The notes under the pieces were generated by a model that was not told the origin of the DNA, did no database searches, and was given only the letters and a program-made list of their open reading frames with translations. A stretch of DNA of 64,000 bases from Bacillota bacterium (GTDB lineage Bacteria > Bacillota > Clostridia > Lachnospirales > Anaerotignaceae): NCBI GenBank assembly GCA_019422105.1, contig JAHZDZ010000006.1, positions 62,001 through 126,000 of the forward strand, in the 5' to 3' direction. Positions 16,291 through 23,850 of this stretch are shown piece by piece. Both the position numbers and the translations under genes were made by a program. Every line of letters starts with the position of its first letter. The stretch's first letter is position 1.

Positions 16291-16685
16291 CTGTAAATTT
16301 CCCCCTTGCAGTATTTTTTAACCTTAACAGTATAGCCTGTTTGCCGTATTTTTTCAAATAAAAATCAGAGAAAAGCGATAATGCTTCTTGCATAGAAATT
16401 TTTACATAAATTCAATTTTTTTATCATGTTTTTCTTTTTCCGCCGTTCTTTTTCCGAAGATGTGTATAAGCCATCTATACCTGTGAAATTTAGTACGATT
16501 GAAATTATAATTTGCCGCTTGCCTTGGACTAATTTCATAAAAATTTAAAATACATGCTGATTTTTAATGGATTCATTCTTAGTTTTTAACTGTATAAGAG
16601 TTTTGTGAAAAGGTTAATTTAAATAAGAGGTTCACAAGAGCCTCTTAGAAATAAGACAGCCATTAATTATTTAGGAAGTGACAGC
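16291..16685. other. Divergent intergenic region lrgA / spoIVB
   Basis: About 395 AT-rich bases. An AAGAGG-TTCACAAGA-GCCTCTT hairpin (about 16625-16647) lies 40 bases ahead of spoIVB. No clear sigma-A, sigma-F or sigma-G promoter could be assigned by eye, and no gene is evident. Confidence 0.4.
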
Positions 16686-17963
16686 ATGTATATAGGAAAA
16701 GGGAAAAAGGCTTTGCTTCTCAGTCTGGGACTTACGATAACGTTGTTTTCAGCGTGCTTTTACGGATATCATAAGATTCCAGGCTCCGTTCACCTGATGG
16801 AGGGAAAAAAACAAAGCTTTAGTTTAGGATTACCGCTTTCAGCGGATTTTTCTATGGAAAATATTGGGGTATTAAATGTAAATAATGAGAAGGTGGAAGG
16901 AAATATCCATTTAAGTCTGGATGAACCCTTTTCGGTAGAACCCCAAAATACAGGTACTGCGGAGGTTTCCTTATCGCTTTTGGGTGTGATCCCTGTCAAG
17001 ACGGTAACGGTTGATGTGCTGCCAAAAACAGAAATCATACCCTGTGGAATGGCTGTTGGAGTGGAAATTGATACAGATGGCGTGATGGTGCTTGGCACAG
17101 GATATGTGAATTCCACAGATAATAAGGCATATGAGCCGGCCAGGGGTGTGTTAAAAAGCGGCGATTTGATTGTAAAGGCCGATGGCGTTGAGATGAAGGA
17201 AAAAGAAGATCTCATGGAGGTCGTCAAGGAGAAAGGCGGCAGTGAAATTAACTTTGTCATAAAACGAGACGGTGATTTGAAAAATGTGTCTGTAACCCCT
17301 GTGATGAGTCAGGATGATAACAGCTATAAGCTTGGCGTCTGGGTTCGTGACTCCACGCAGGGTATCGGCACAATTACGTATTATATTCCTCAAAATAACA
17401 AATTTGGTGCATTAGGACATGGTATTTACGATGTGGATACGGAAAAATTAATGTCTGTAAAGGACGGTATTGTAACGAAGGCTGATATTGCAGGTATCAA
17501 AAAGGGAGAAAAGGGCTCACCGGGCGAATTGATGGGCAGCTTGAAAAAGGATGAAGTTTTAGGTGATATCGCGAAAAATACAGAGCATGGGCTCTATGGT
17601 ACAATAGACACCAATAAGCTTGATACGATAGTCACGACGCCTATGGAAATTGGATTAAAGCAGGATATAAAAGAGGGAGAGGCGACCATTCTGACAAATA
17701 TCTGTGCAGATAAAATTGAAGAATACAAAATCAACATTGAAAGCGTGAACATTAACACAGCAAACGCAGATAAAGGTATGGTAATAAGAATTACGGATGA
17801 AAGGCTTCTGTCTCAGACTAACGGTATTATTCAGGGCATGAGCGGCAGTCCGATTATACAGGACGGAAAGGTCATTGGTGCCGTTACTCATGTATTTGTA
17901 CAGGACCCGACAAAGGGCTATGGAATTTTTATTGAAAATATGCTGAAGGAAAATCAGCAGTAG
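16686..17963 (+). CDS. spoIVB: SpoIVB serine peptidase (forespore signalling protease)
   Basis: A 425-residue protein. An N-terminal signal/anchor (KKALLLSLGLTITLFSACF) is followed by a PDZ domain at about 150-205 (ARGVLKSGDLIVKADGVEM). The C-terminal S55 (SpoIVB) peptidase domain has the catalytic histidine in GALGHGIYDVDT and the serine in GMSGSPIIQDGKVIGAVTHV. In Bacillus it is exported from the forespore and cleaves SpoIVFA to start pro-sigma-K processing. The neighbour spo0A is the classical context, although recN, which normally precedes it, is absent here. Confidence 0.96.
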   Translation: MYIGKGKKALLLSLGLTITLFSACFYGYHKIPGSVHLMEGKKQSFSLGLPLSADFSMENIGVLNVNNEKVEGNIHLSLDEPFSVEPQNTGTAEVSLSLLGVIPVKTVTVDVLPKTEIIPCGMAVGVEIDTDGVMVLGTGYVNSTDNKAYEPARGVLKSGDLIVKADGVEMKEKEDLMEVVKEKGGSEINFVIKRDGDLKNVSVTPVMSQDDNSYKLGVWVRDSTQGIGTITYYIPQNNKFGALGHGIYDVDTEKLMSVKDGIVTKADIAGIKKGEKGSPGELMGSLKKDEVLGDIAKNTEHGLYGTIDTNKLDTIVTTPMEIGLKQDIKEGEATILTNICADKIEEYKINIESVNINTANADKGMVIRITDERLLSQTNGIIQGMSGSPIIQDGKVIGAVTHVFVQDPTKGYGIFIENMLKENQQ

Positions 17964-17975
17964 AATTGGGAAGGG

Positions 17976-18000
17976 GGGAAACAATATGTTTCTCCCTTTT
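17976..18000 (+). terminator. Terminator of spoIVB
   Basis: GGGGGAAACA pairs with TGTTTCTCCC (one G-U pair, 3-base loop), followed by TTTTCTCTCTCT. Confidence 0.65.
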
Positions 18001-18002
18001 CT

Positions 18003-18526
18003 CTCTCTATATGTAAAAAAAAAAGTATTTCTGCGATATATCGCACGCTTTATGCAACTATTATTTAACTTTGGCGAAGGGCAGTCACATTTCGGGCATA
18101 TTGCGAAATGGTATAACAAGCATACAGAATAACACGATCGGCGTAATTTTGTTAATTTTTGTTATGTTAGAACTCAAATACATATTGTATAATGTACACA
18201 TTGTATAGTGCAAATATTATATCAATTGTGAAGTTTAAATTGGATACACTGTATCCCGGGCGTTTTCTTGCTATTTATTTTTTTGTATTTATTTTAATAT
18301 AATAAATGTTTAGAAAATTTTCTTGCAAATGGCTATTTATTTGGTGAATATCGACTTAAATTGAATATTTCATAAGAATTAAGTCACAAAATGACATTTC
18401 GAGACTATAAAACGACATTTCAAGTAACTTTAAAGACGGATTTCATGTTATTTGATATAATGATATTCGTCGCTGTAGATAGTAACTATTGCACAATATA
18501 TATATTTCAATAGGGGGAGAATTAAA
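18003..18526 (+). promoter_or_regulatory. Long AT-rich spo0A upstream region
   Basis: About 520 bases without a gene, rich in A/T tracts, directly upstream of spo0A. This size suits several sporulation-linked promoters, but no perfect Spo0A box (TGTCGAA) or sigma-H promoter could be fixed by eye. Near-repeats ATGACATTTC (about 18391) and CGACATTTC (about 18413) are present. GGGGGAG precedes the spo0A ATG. Confidence 0.4.
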
Positions 18527-19324
18527 ATGAGAGATATTATTAAAGTGCTGATAGCGGATGATGATTATGATTTTTGTGAAATGATATCGGATTACTTGAG
18601 GACACAGGAAGGTATCTCTGTCATAGGAATCGCACCAAACGGGGAAAAGGCTGTTGAGAAAATACAGGAACTGAAACCGGATATAGCGCTGGTAGACATA
18701 CTTATGCCGCTGAAGGACGGTCTGGGCGTTTTGGAGGATTTAAAAAAGATGGGACAGGTGGATACATCCTGTATCATCATATCAGCATTGACGCATGACA
18801 GAGTAGCCAAAAAGGCAGTAGCGCTTGGGGCAAAATACTACATCATGAAGCCTTTTCGAATGGATTTTCTTGTCGATAGAATACGTTATACTTATTATTC
18901 GGACAGGGAAGAAAAAGAGGCAGATAATCCGCTGGAAATGTTTCGGGAACATATAAAGCCGACAAGGGAATTTGCCAGTGAGGAAGAGGAGAATGTATTC
19001 CGCATTTCCAATCTGTTAAACAGACTCAGTATTTCACCAAGCATTAAGGGTTACTACTATATCCGCAATGCCGTGGAGATGGTTTTGGAGGATCCGGAGG
19101 CTATTATTGGTATAACAAAGAGAATGTATCCGGATGTTGCAAAGGAATATAAAACAACTTCCAGCAAAGTTGAGAGGGCGATTCGACACGCCATTGAATC
19201 CTCCTGGAAAAAAGGAAGCGGAAAGACTTACAGTGAGATAGTTGGATACCATTGCGGTGAAAAACCGACAAATGGACAATTTATTGCAACTTTAGCGGAA
19301 TATATCCGTTTAAACGAGGTTTAA
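18527..19324 (+). CDS. spo0A: Sporulation master response regulator Spo0A
   Basis: A 265-residue protein with an N-terminal receiver domain: acidic pocket DDD at 11-13, phospho-acceptor D57 in LVDILMPLKDG, and the conserved lysine in YYIMKPF. A hinge precedes the Spo0A-specific DNA-binding domain (about 145-265) with IKGYYYIRNAVEM, KRMYPDVAKEYKTTSSKVER and AIRHAIESSW, which contact the 0A box. It marks the organism as an endospore former. Phosphorylation in Clostridia is by orphan kinases; none is adjacent. Confidence 0.98.
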   Translation: MRDIIKVLIADDDYDFCEMISDYLRTQEGISVIGIAPNGEKAVEKIQELKPDIALVDILMPLKDGLGVLEDLKKMGQVDTSCIIISALTHDRVAKKAVALGAKYYIMKPFRMDFLVDRIRYTYYSDREEKEADNPLEMFREHIKPTREFASEEEENVFRISNLLNRLSISPSIKGYYYIRNAVEMVLEDPEAIIGITKRMYPDVAKEYKTTSSKVERAIRHAIESSWKKGSGKTYSEIVGYHCGEKPTNGQFIATLAEYIRLNEV

Positions 19325-19397
19325 AAATTGATACAAAAGGACAGAGAATACAGACAGCTATGAGACACATTAACTTAATGACAAAAAGACAAGAGCC

Positions 19398-19446
19398 CTG
19401 ATTGGAGAAAGTATTTTACAAATTCTCTAATCAGGACTTTTATTTT
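19398..19446. terminator. Terminator between spo0A and rqcH
   Basis: CCTGATTGGAGAA pairs with TTCTCTAATCAGG around a 13-base loop, followed by ACTTTTATTTTT. It lies between two convergent genes. Confidence 0.8.
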
Positions 19447-19454
19447 TGAAAAAA

Positions 19455-21227
19455 CTATTTTACTTCCTTTAAAGCGTTCAGTATTCTTTCATCCGCTGTG
19501 ATATAGGCAGTCCGGTTCTGTTCATATATCACAAGACCGGGTTTTGCGCCTTTTGGCTTGCGCACGTTTTTCCGCGGTGTATAATCCACAGGCACCATGC
19601 TTGAGTTTTTGGCCTTGGAATGAAATGCGGCCAGATTACAGGCCTCTAATAATGTCTGGTCGGGTATGCTTTCTGCGCCGTTTGTTTTAATAATGACATG
19701 AGAGCCGGGAATATTTTTGGTGTGCAGCCAAATATCGTCATTTTGCGCGAATTTTAAAGTGAGCTCATCATTTTGCGTATTGCTTTTGCCGACATAAAGG
19801 TCAAAACCGTCGGTTGAGAGAAAATGATATGGCTGTGATTTTTTTAATCTTGGCTGTTTCCCGCGGGGAATAGCTTTTCTTTTTACAAAGCCCTGCTGAG
19901 CCAGCTCTTCTCTTATTTCTGACAAATCTGCCGCGTCCGCAGCATTTTCTATGGAAATCAATACATTTTCCAGATATTCCAGCTCCTCGTCATTTTGTTT
20001 GATTTGTTTATCAAGGGCAGCCAGGGTTCTCTTGGCTTTGTTGTACTTGCTGAAATATTTTTGGGCATTTTCAGAAGGTGTTTTTGTAGGGTCGAGAGCG
20101 ATTTCAATTTCCTCAAGGTTTTCAGAATAGAAATTTTCTGCTTTGAGCACGGTTTGCCCTTTTTGTACGGCATATATATTTGCTGTAATCAGCTCGCCTT
20201 TTAATTTCCATTCCTCTTTATTTTCAATGTCCCGCAGTGTTTTATTTTGTATTTCCTTTTTTTTGACACAGCGCTCTATATTGGTTGCCACAAGCTTTCG
20301 CATATCGTGGGCCTTTTGGGCGATATGATAGGCGTTGTCCTTCTGGTAATAAAATGTTTCCAAAAGCTCTGAAATAGAGTCAAAGGGTTTTTTTTCATAG
20401 TTTTCAAACTGCATGGTTTGAAGGGAAAAGAAATCATAAGGCCGTCCGCTTTGAGGGTCATAGACAATTTCCGGAAAATACCGTTTTGCTTTGACGGAAT
20501 CCGTGATTGTTAAAAAGCTTTGAAAAAGTCTTTCTTTTTCCACAGGGCTGAGCTGAACCATATAGGCAGATGGGTCAAGGCCGGCGCGGATACAAATTTC
20601 AGAGGCCATAACCGGACTTAAACCGGTATAGCTTTGATAGAGAAAGGGCTGCAGCTTAAAGGCTTCCTTTTTTTCTGCAAGTGCCAAAAAGCTCTCTTCT
20701 TTTAGTTCCATTGGATTGAGTTTGTCCTGGGAAGGCGGCATAACGTAAGGCTGGCCCGGGAGTACAAGCCGGACAGAGCTTTTATCATGAGAAACTCTTT
20801 TGATGGAATCCAGTATAATATTATTTTCGTCTACAAGAATGATATTGCTGTATTTGCCCATGATTTCCACAATAATTCGCTTGACAGCTTTGTCGCCCAT
20901 CTCATTCATGCTTTCCACATGAAGCTCGACGATTCTCTCAAAGGAGGGCTGGCGTATGGCGACAAGCTTGCCGCCCGCTGCGTATTTACGCATAACCATA
21001 CAAAAAAGGGGTGCCGTCATAGGATTTTCCTTTTGTATTTTGGTGATATGTATTCTGGGGTGGCTGGGATTGGCAGAGAGCAAAAGCTTATAGTTTGAGC
21101 CTATGCTTCTGACTGACAGTATGATTTCATCCTGATTTGGCTGATAAATTTTATCTATTCTTCCGCCTAAAAGCTTTTGCTCACATTCGTATATTAAATT
21201 GGATATTGCGATTCCGTCCAGTGCCAT
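19455..21227 (-). CDS. rqcH: Ribosome-associated quality control protein RqcH (NFACT/FbpA family)
   Basis: About 590 residues. The start is ATG 21227 (MALDGIAISNLIYECEQKL) with GGAGGTATC upstream; a start 30 bases earlier lacks a ribosome site. Domain order: NFACT-N with GGRIDKIYQPNQDEIIL, a helix-hairpin-helix region (LSPVMASEICIRAG), a long coiled coil (about 280-440), and the NFACT-R domain with DIWLHTKNIPGSHVII and NAAFHSKAKNS-like segments (seen as CNLAAFHSKAKNSS). The family binds stalled 50S-peptidyl-tRNA and recruits tRNA-Ala to add C-terminal alanine tails. Divergent from yicC. Confidence 0.93.
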   Translation of the reverse strand: MALDGIAISNLIYECEQKLLGGRIDKIYQPNQDEIILSVRSIGSNYKLLLSANPSHPRIHITKIQKENPMTAPLFCMVMRKYAAGGKLVAIRQPSFERIVELHVESMNEMGDKAVKRIIVEIMGKYSNIILVDENNIILDSIKRVSHDKSSVRLVLPGQPYVMPPSQDKLNPMELKEESFLALAEKKEAFKLQPFLYQSYTGLSPVMASEICIRAGLDPSAYMVQLSPVEKERLFQSFLTITDSVKAKRYFPEIVYDPQSGRPYDFFSLQTMQFENYEKKPFDSISELLETFYYQKDNAYHIAQKAHDMRKLVATNIERCVKKKEIQNKTLRDIENKEEWKLKGELITANIYAVQKGQTVLKAENFYSENLEEIEIALDPTKTPSENAQKYFSKYNKAKRTLAALDKQIKQNDEELEYLENVLISIENAADAADLSEIREELAQQGFVKRKAIPRGKQPRLKKSQPYHFLSTDGFDLYVGKSNTQNDELTLKFAQNDDIWLHTKNIPGSHVIIKTNGAESIPDQTLLEACNLAAFHSKAKNSSMVPVDYTPRKNVRKPKGAKPGLVIYEQNRTAYITADERILNALKEVK

Positions 21228-21305
21228 AAAGATACCTCCGTTGATGTTTGGCGCCATAAGAAAACATGAAATGCGAATTTCTTTTTTTTTATGGCTTCCT
21301 TTGTA

Positions 21306-21371
21306 GGCGTTTGCCTTAAGAGACGAAAAAATCTGTTTTTCTTCACAAAGCTAATTTTCAGGCAAACGCTT
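21306..21371 (-). other. Inverted repeat in the rqcH upstream region
   Basis: AGGCGTTTGCCT (21306-21317) pairs with AGGCAAACGCTT (about 21360-21371) across a loop of about 42 bases, within 80-145 bases of the rqcH start. It could be a leader structure or an operator pair. Confidence 0.35.
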
Positions 21372-21396
21372 AGACTGCATTTTTCGTTTTTACAGT

Positions 21397-21548
21397 ATAT
21401 CATAAAAGCGGAGAAAATAACTCGTTAGAAACACATATACAAGCTTGCTTGTTATAGTGTGTTTCTCAAGAGATCATTTGCGTAGCAAATGTACCGAGAA
21501 ACCGCAGGTTTCGAGGTGGCTCCGCTGAAATTCACCGTTATTATATCA
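21397..21548 (-). repeat. Dispersed structured repeat, family A, copy 2 (inverted relative to copy 1)
   Basis: Read on the minus strand it begins with ATTTCAGCGGAG, continues CTCGAAACCTGCGGTTTC and CGGTACATTTGCT, has a central GAAACACA...TGTGTTTC hairpin, and ends TTTTCTCCGCTTTTATGATA. These blocks match 1385-1528 and 58911-59319. It lies between the divergent rqcH and yicC genes. Confidence 0.78.
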
Positions 21549-21697
21549 TTTTTTAGTATAAAAGAAAAGCCGGCGCTTATGCAAAAAAAACGGTTTAATT
21601 AGGATTATTACTTGATTATGGAGGCGATTATAATATATAATAGATTGATTAACAGGCACAGTCTAGGATAATATACAGATAAAAAGGAATGAACAAG

Positions 21698-22576
21698 ATG
21701 ATAAGAAGCATGACAGGTTACGGCAGGGGAGAAAACGAGGCGAATGAAAGAAAAGCCATTGTGGAAATCAAATCTGTAAACCATCGTTATAATGATATTT
21801 CTATCAAGCTTCCCAGAACCATCAATTATCTGGAGGATAAAATAAGAAAGACGCTGATGGCGAAAATTTTCCGTGGAAAAACAGATGTTTACATCACCTT
21901 TGATACATTTTCAAGCGATGACATAGCCATTGAGGTAAATGAACATCTGGCGGAAGCGTATATTGATAAAATCAATTATCTCAGAGATAAGTATGATCTG
22001 GACGGAAATGACACGCTGTCCCTGGTTGCAAAATTTCCTGATGTGATCAAGGTGGAAAAGGTAGATGAGGATGAGGATGTCATTTGGAGCACTCTTTTGC
22101 CGGCTTTGGAGGAGGCCCTGAACAGGTTTATCAGTATGAGAGAGACAGAGGGAAATGCCCTTGCAGGCGACATACTGAAAAAAGCGGATTCCATAGAGAA
22201 ACTGGTTGGCGCGGTCAAAGAGAGGTCGCCTCTTGTCGTGGAGGAATATAAAGAGAAACTCCGTGCCAGGATTAATGAGATTTTAGGCAGTATAGAAATT
22301 GACGAAGACAGACTTGCCGTAGAGGTTGCTGTTTTTGCCGACAGAGGATGTATTGACGAGGAAATTACCCGCCTTTACAGTCACATTGAGCAGCTGAGGA
22401 GTATCTTCAGAGAGGGCGGACTTATCGGCAGGAAGCTTGATTTCCTGATACAGGAGATGAACAGGGAAAGCAATACCATAGCGTCTAAATCCAATGACAT
22501 AACCATAACCAAGGCTACAATTGAGCTGAAAAGTGAAATTGAGAAGATTAGGGAACAAATACAAAATATAGAATGA
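21698..22576 (+). CDS. yicC: YicC family endoribonuclease
   Basis: About 292 residues. The start is ATG 21698 (MIRSMTGYGRGE, the canonical family N-terminus) with AAAAGGAA upstream; the ATG at 21689 would lie too close to that site. The YicC-N block EIKSVNHRYNDISIKLPR and the C-terminal DUF1732 block (GRKLDFLIQEMNRESNTIASKSND) are present. Family members act as RNases or RNase adaptors affecting small-RNA decay. It heads the conserved yicC-remA-gmk-rpoZ-priA run. Confidence 0.92.
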   Translation: MIRSMTGYGRGENEANERKAIVEIKSVNHRYNDISIKLPRTINYLEDKIRKTLMAKIFRGKTDVYITFDTFSSDDIAIEVNEHLAEAYIDKINYLRDKYDLDGNDTLSLVAKFPDVIKVEKVDEDEDVIWSTLLPALEEALNRFISMRETEGNALAGDILKKADSIEKLVGAVKERSPLVVEEYKEKLRARINEILGSIEIDEDRLAVEVAVFADRGCIDEEITRLYSHIEQLRSIFREGGLIGRKLDFLIQEMNRESNTIASKSNDITITKATIELKSEIEKIREQIQNIE

Positions 22577-22595
22577 TGTTTTCGGGTGAAGAAGA

Positions 22596-22871
22596 ATGGA
22601 TATTAAATTTATTAATATTGGGTACGGCAATCTTGTGACGGCAAACCGTGTGATTGCCATTGTAAGCCCTGACAGTGCCCCGATTAAGAGAATTGTACAG
22701 GATGCCAGGGAAAAGGGCGAGATTATAGACGCTACCTACGGTCGCAAGACCAGAGGGGTAATTATTATGGACAACGGACATGTGGTTTTGTCCTCTATGA
22801 TGCCGGAAACCATCGGCAGCAGGCTTACGAACCCCAAGGATTTAAGCGCAGATAAGGCAGGCAAGGAGTAA
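22596..22871 (+). CDS. remA: Extracellular matrix regulatory protein RemA (DUF370)
   Basis: A 91-residue protein with the family sequence features INIGYGNLVTANRVIAIV, SPDSAPIKR and DATYGRKTRGVIIMDNGHV. In Bacillus RemA is a ring-forming DNA-binding activator of matrix and osmoprotection genes. The location between yicC and gmk is conserved in Firmicutes. GGGTGAAGAAG precedes the ATG. Confidence 0.93.
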   Translation: MDIKFINIGYGNLVTANRVIAIVSPDSAPIKRIVQDAREKGEIIDATYGRKTRGVIIMDNGHVVLSSMMPETIGSRLTNPKDLSADKAGKE

Positions 22872-22876
22872 TAGCG

Positions 22877-23485
22877 ATGTGTGATGACGGAATTTTAATT
22901 ATACTTTCGGGTCCTTCCGGATCGGGAAAGGGCACAGTAGTAAAGGAATTGGTGAAGGATGAGGACTATGCCCTGTCTATTTCCGCCACCACAAGAAAGC
23001 CCAGAAACTATGAAAAGGAAGGCGTGCACTATTTTTTCCACAGCAAAGAGGAGTTTGAAAAGATGCAGGAAAACGGTGAGCTTTTGGAATGGGCTTCCTT
23101 CTGCGGCAATTATTACGGTACGCCAAAAAAATATGTGGAAAACCACTTGAAAGAGGGCAATAACGTTATATTGGAAATAGAGGTGCAGGGAGCGTTAAAG
23201 GTAAAGGCTCTGTATCCCGAGTGTGTTTTGGTGTTTATGCTTCCGCCAAGCTTTGAAGAGCTCAGGCGAAGACTTCACGGGCGCAACACGGAGGATGAGG
23301 AGGCTATCAATAAAAGGACGCAGCGGGCTTTGGAGGAGATAAAAATAGCTTCCGGCTATGATTATGTGGTAGTAAATGACAGCGTGGAGCAGGCGTGTGA
23401 TGATATTAGGACCCTTGTGAGGGCAGAGCGCATGCGGTGCAGGCGGAATAAAAAAGTGATTGAAAATTTCAAAGGAGAGATTTAA
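22877..23485 (+). CDS. gmk: Guanylate kinase
   Basis: Phosphorylates GMP to GDP with ATP. The 202 residues are full length. Motifs: P-loop LSGPSGSGKGTVVKEL, GMP-binding SATTRKPRNYEKEGVHYFF, EWASFCGNYYGTPK, and the lid region RRRLHGRNTEDEEAINKR. AAGGAG precedes the ATG, five bases after remA. Confidence 0.97.
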   Translation: MCDDGILIILSGPSGSGKGTVVKELVKDEDYALSISATTRKPRNYEKEGVHYFFHSKEEFEKMQENGELLEWASFCGNYYGTPKKYVENHLKEGNNVILEIEVQGALKVKALYPECVLVFMLPPSFEELRRRLHGRNTEDEEAINKRTQRALEEIKIASGYDYVVVNDSVEQACDDIRTLVRAERMRCRRNKKVIENFKGEI

Positions 23486-23486
23486 T

Positions 23487-23777
23487 ATGTTGAGACCATC
23501 CTATTCTGATTTACTGGAAGTTTTAAATAAAGACGCCAATGATGAAAATGCCGTTGGAAGCCGTTACACAATCGTGATTGCTGCGGCGAAAAGGGCAAGA
23601 CAGCTGACTGACCACGCGGAGCCACTTTCGCTGGATTACAAGGTAAATAAACCTGTTTCCATTGCGGTACAGGAGCTGTATGAGGGAAAGATAGAAATTA
23701 CCCAAAGTGAGCCTGCCATGTCGGAGGAGGAAGCGCTGGCTGATTTGCAGCAGAATGAACTGATAAATATCGAATAA
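23487..23777 (+). CDS. rpoZ: RNA polymerase omega subunit
   Basis: A 96-residue small subunit that assists beta-prime assembly. The start ATG 23487 (MLRPSYSDLLEVL) follows AAAGGAGAG, giving the usual N-terminus. The core contains SRYTIVIAAAKRARQLTD and PVSIAVQELYEGKI. It sits two bases after gmk and is followed by a terminator-like hairpin. Confidence 0.95.
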   Translation: MLRPSYSDLLEVLNKDANDENAVGSRYTIVIAAAKRARQLTDHAEPLSLDYKVNKPVSIAVQELYEGKIEITQSEPAMSEEEALADLQQNELINIE

Positions 23778-23783
23778 AAGATC

Positions 23784-23829
23784 AGCTTGATGACCCCCTG
23801 TAAAACGGGCTGGAATCAAGCTTTTTTTA
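23784..23829 (+). terminator. Terminator or attenuator between rpoZ and priA
   Basis: AGCTTGAT (23784-23791) pairs with ATCAAGCT (23815-23822), with a weaker inner CCC/GGG pairing, then seven T. It sits only about 20 bases before priA, so it probably reduces rather than abolishes read-through. Confidence 0.7.
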
Positions 23830-23850
23830 AGGGATGATAAGGTGAATGGC

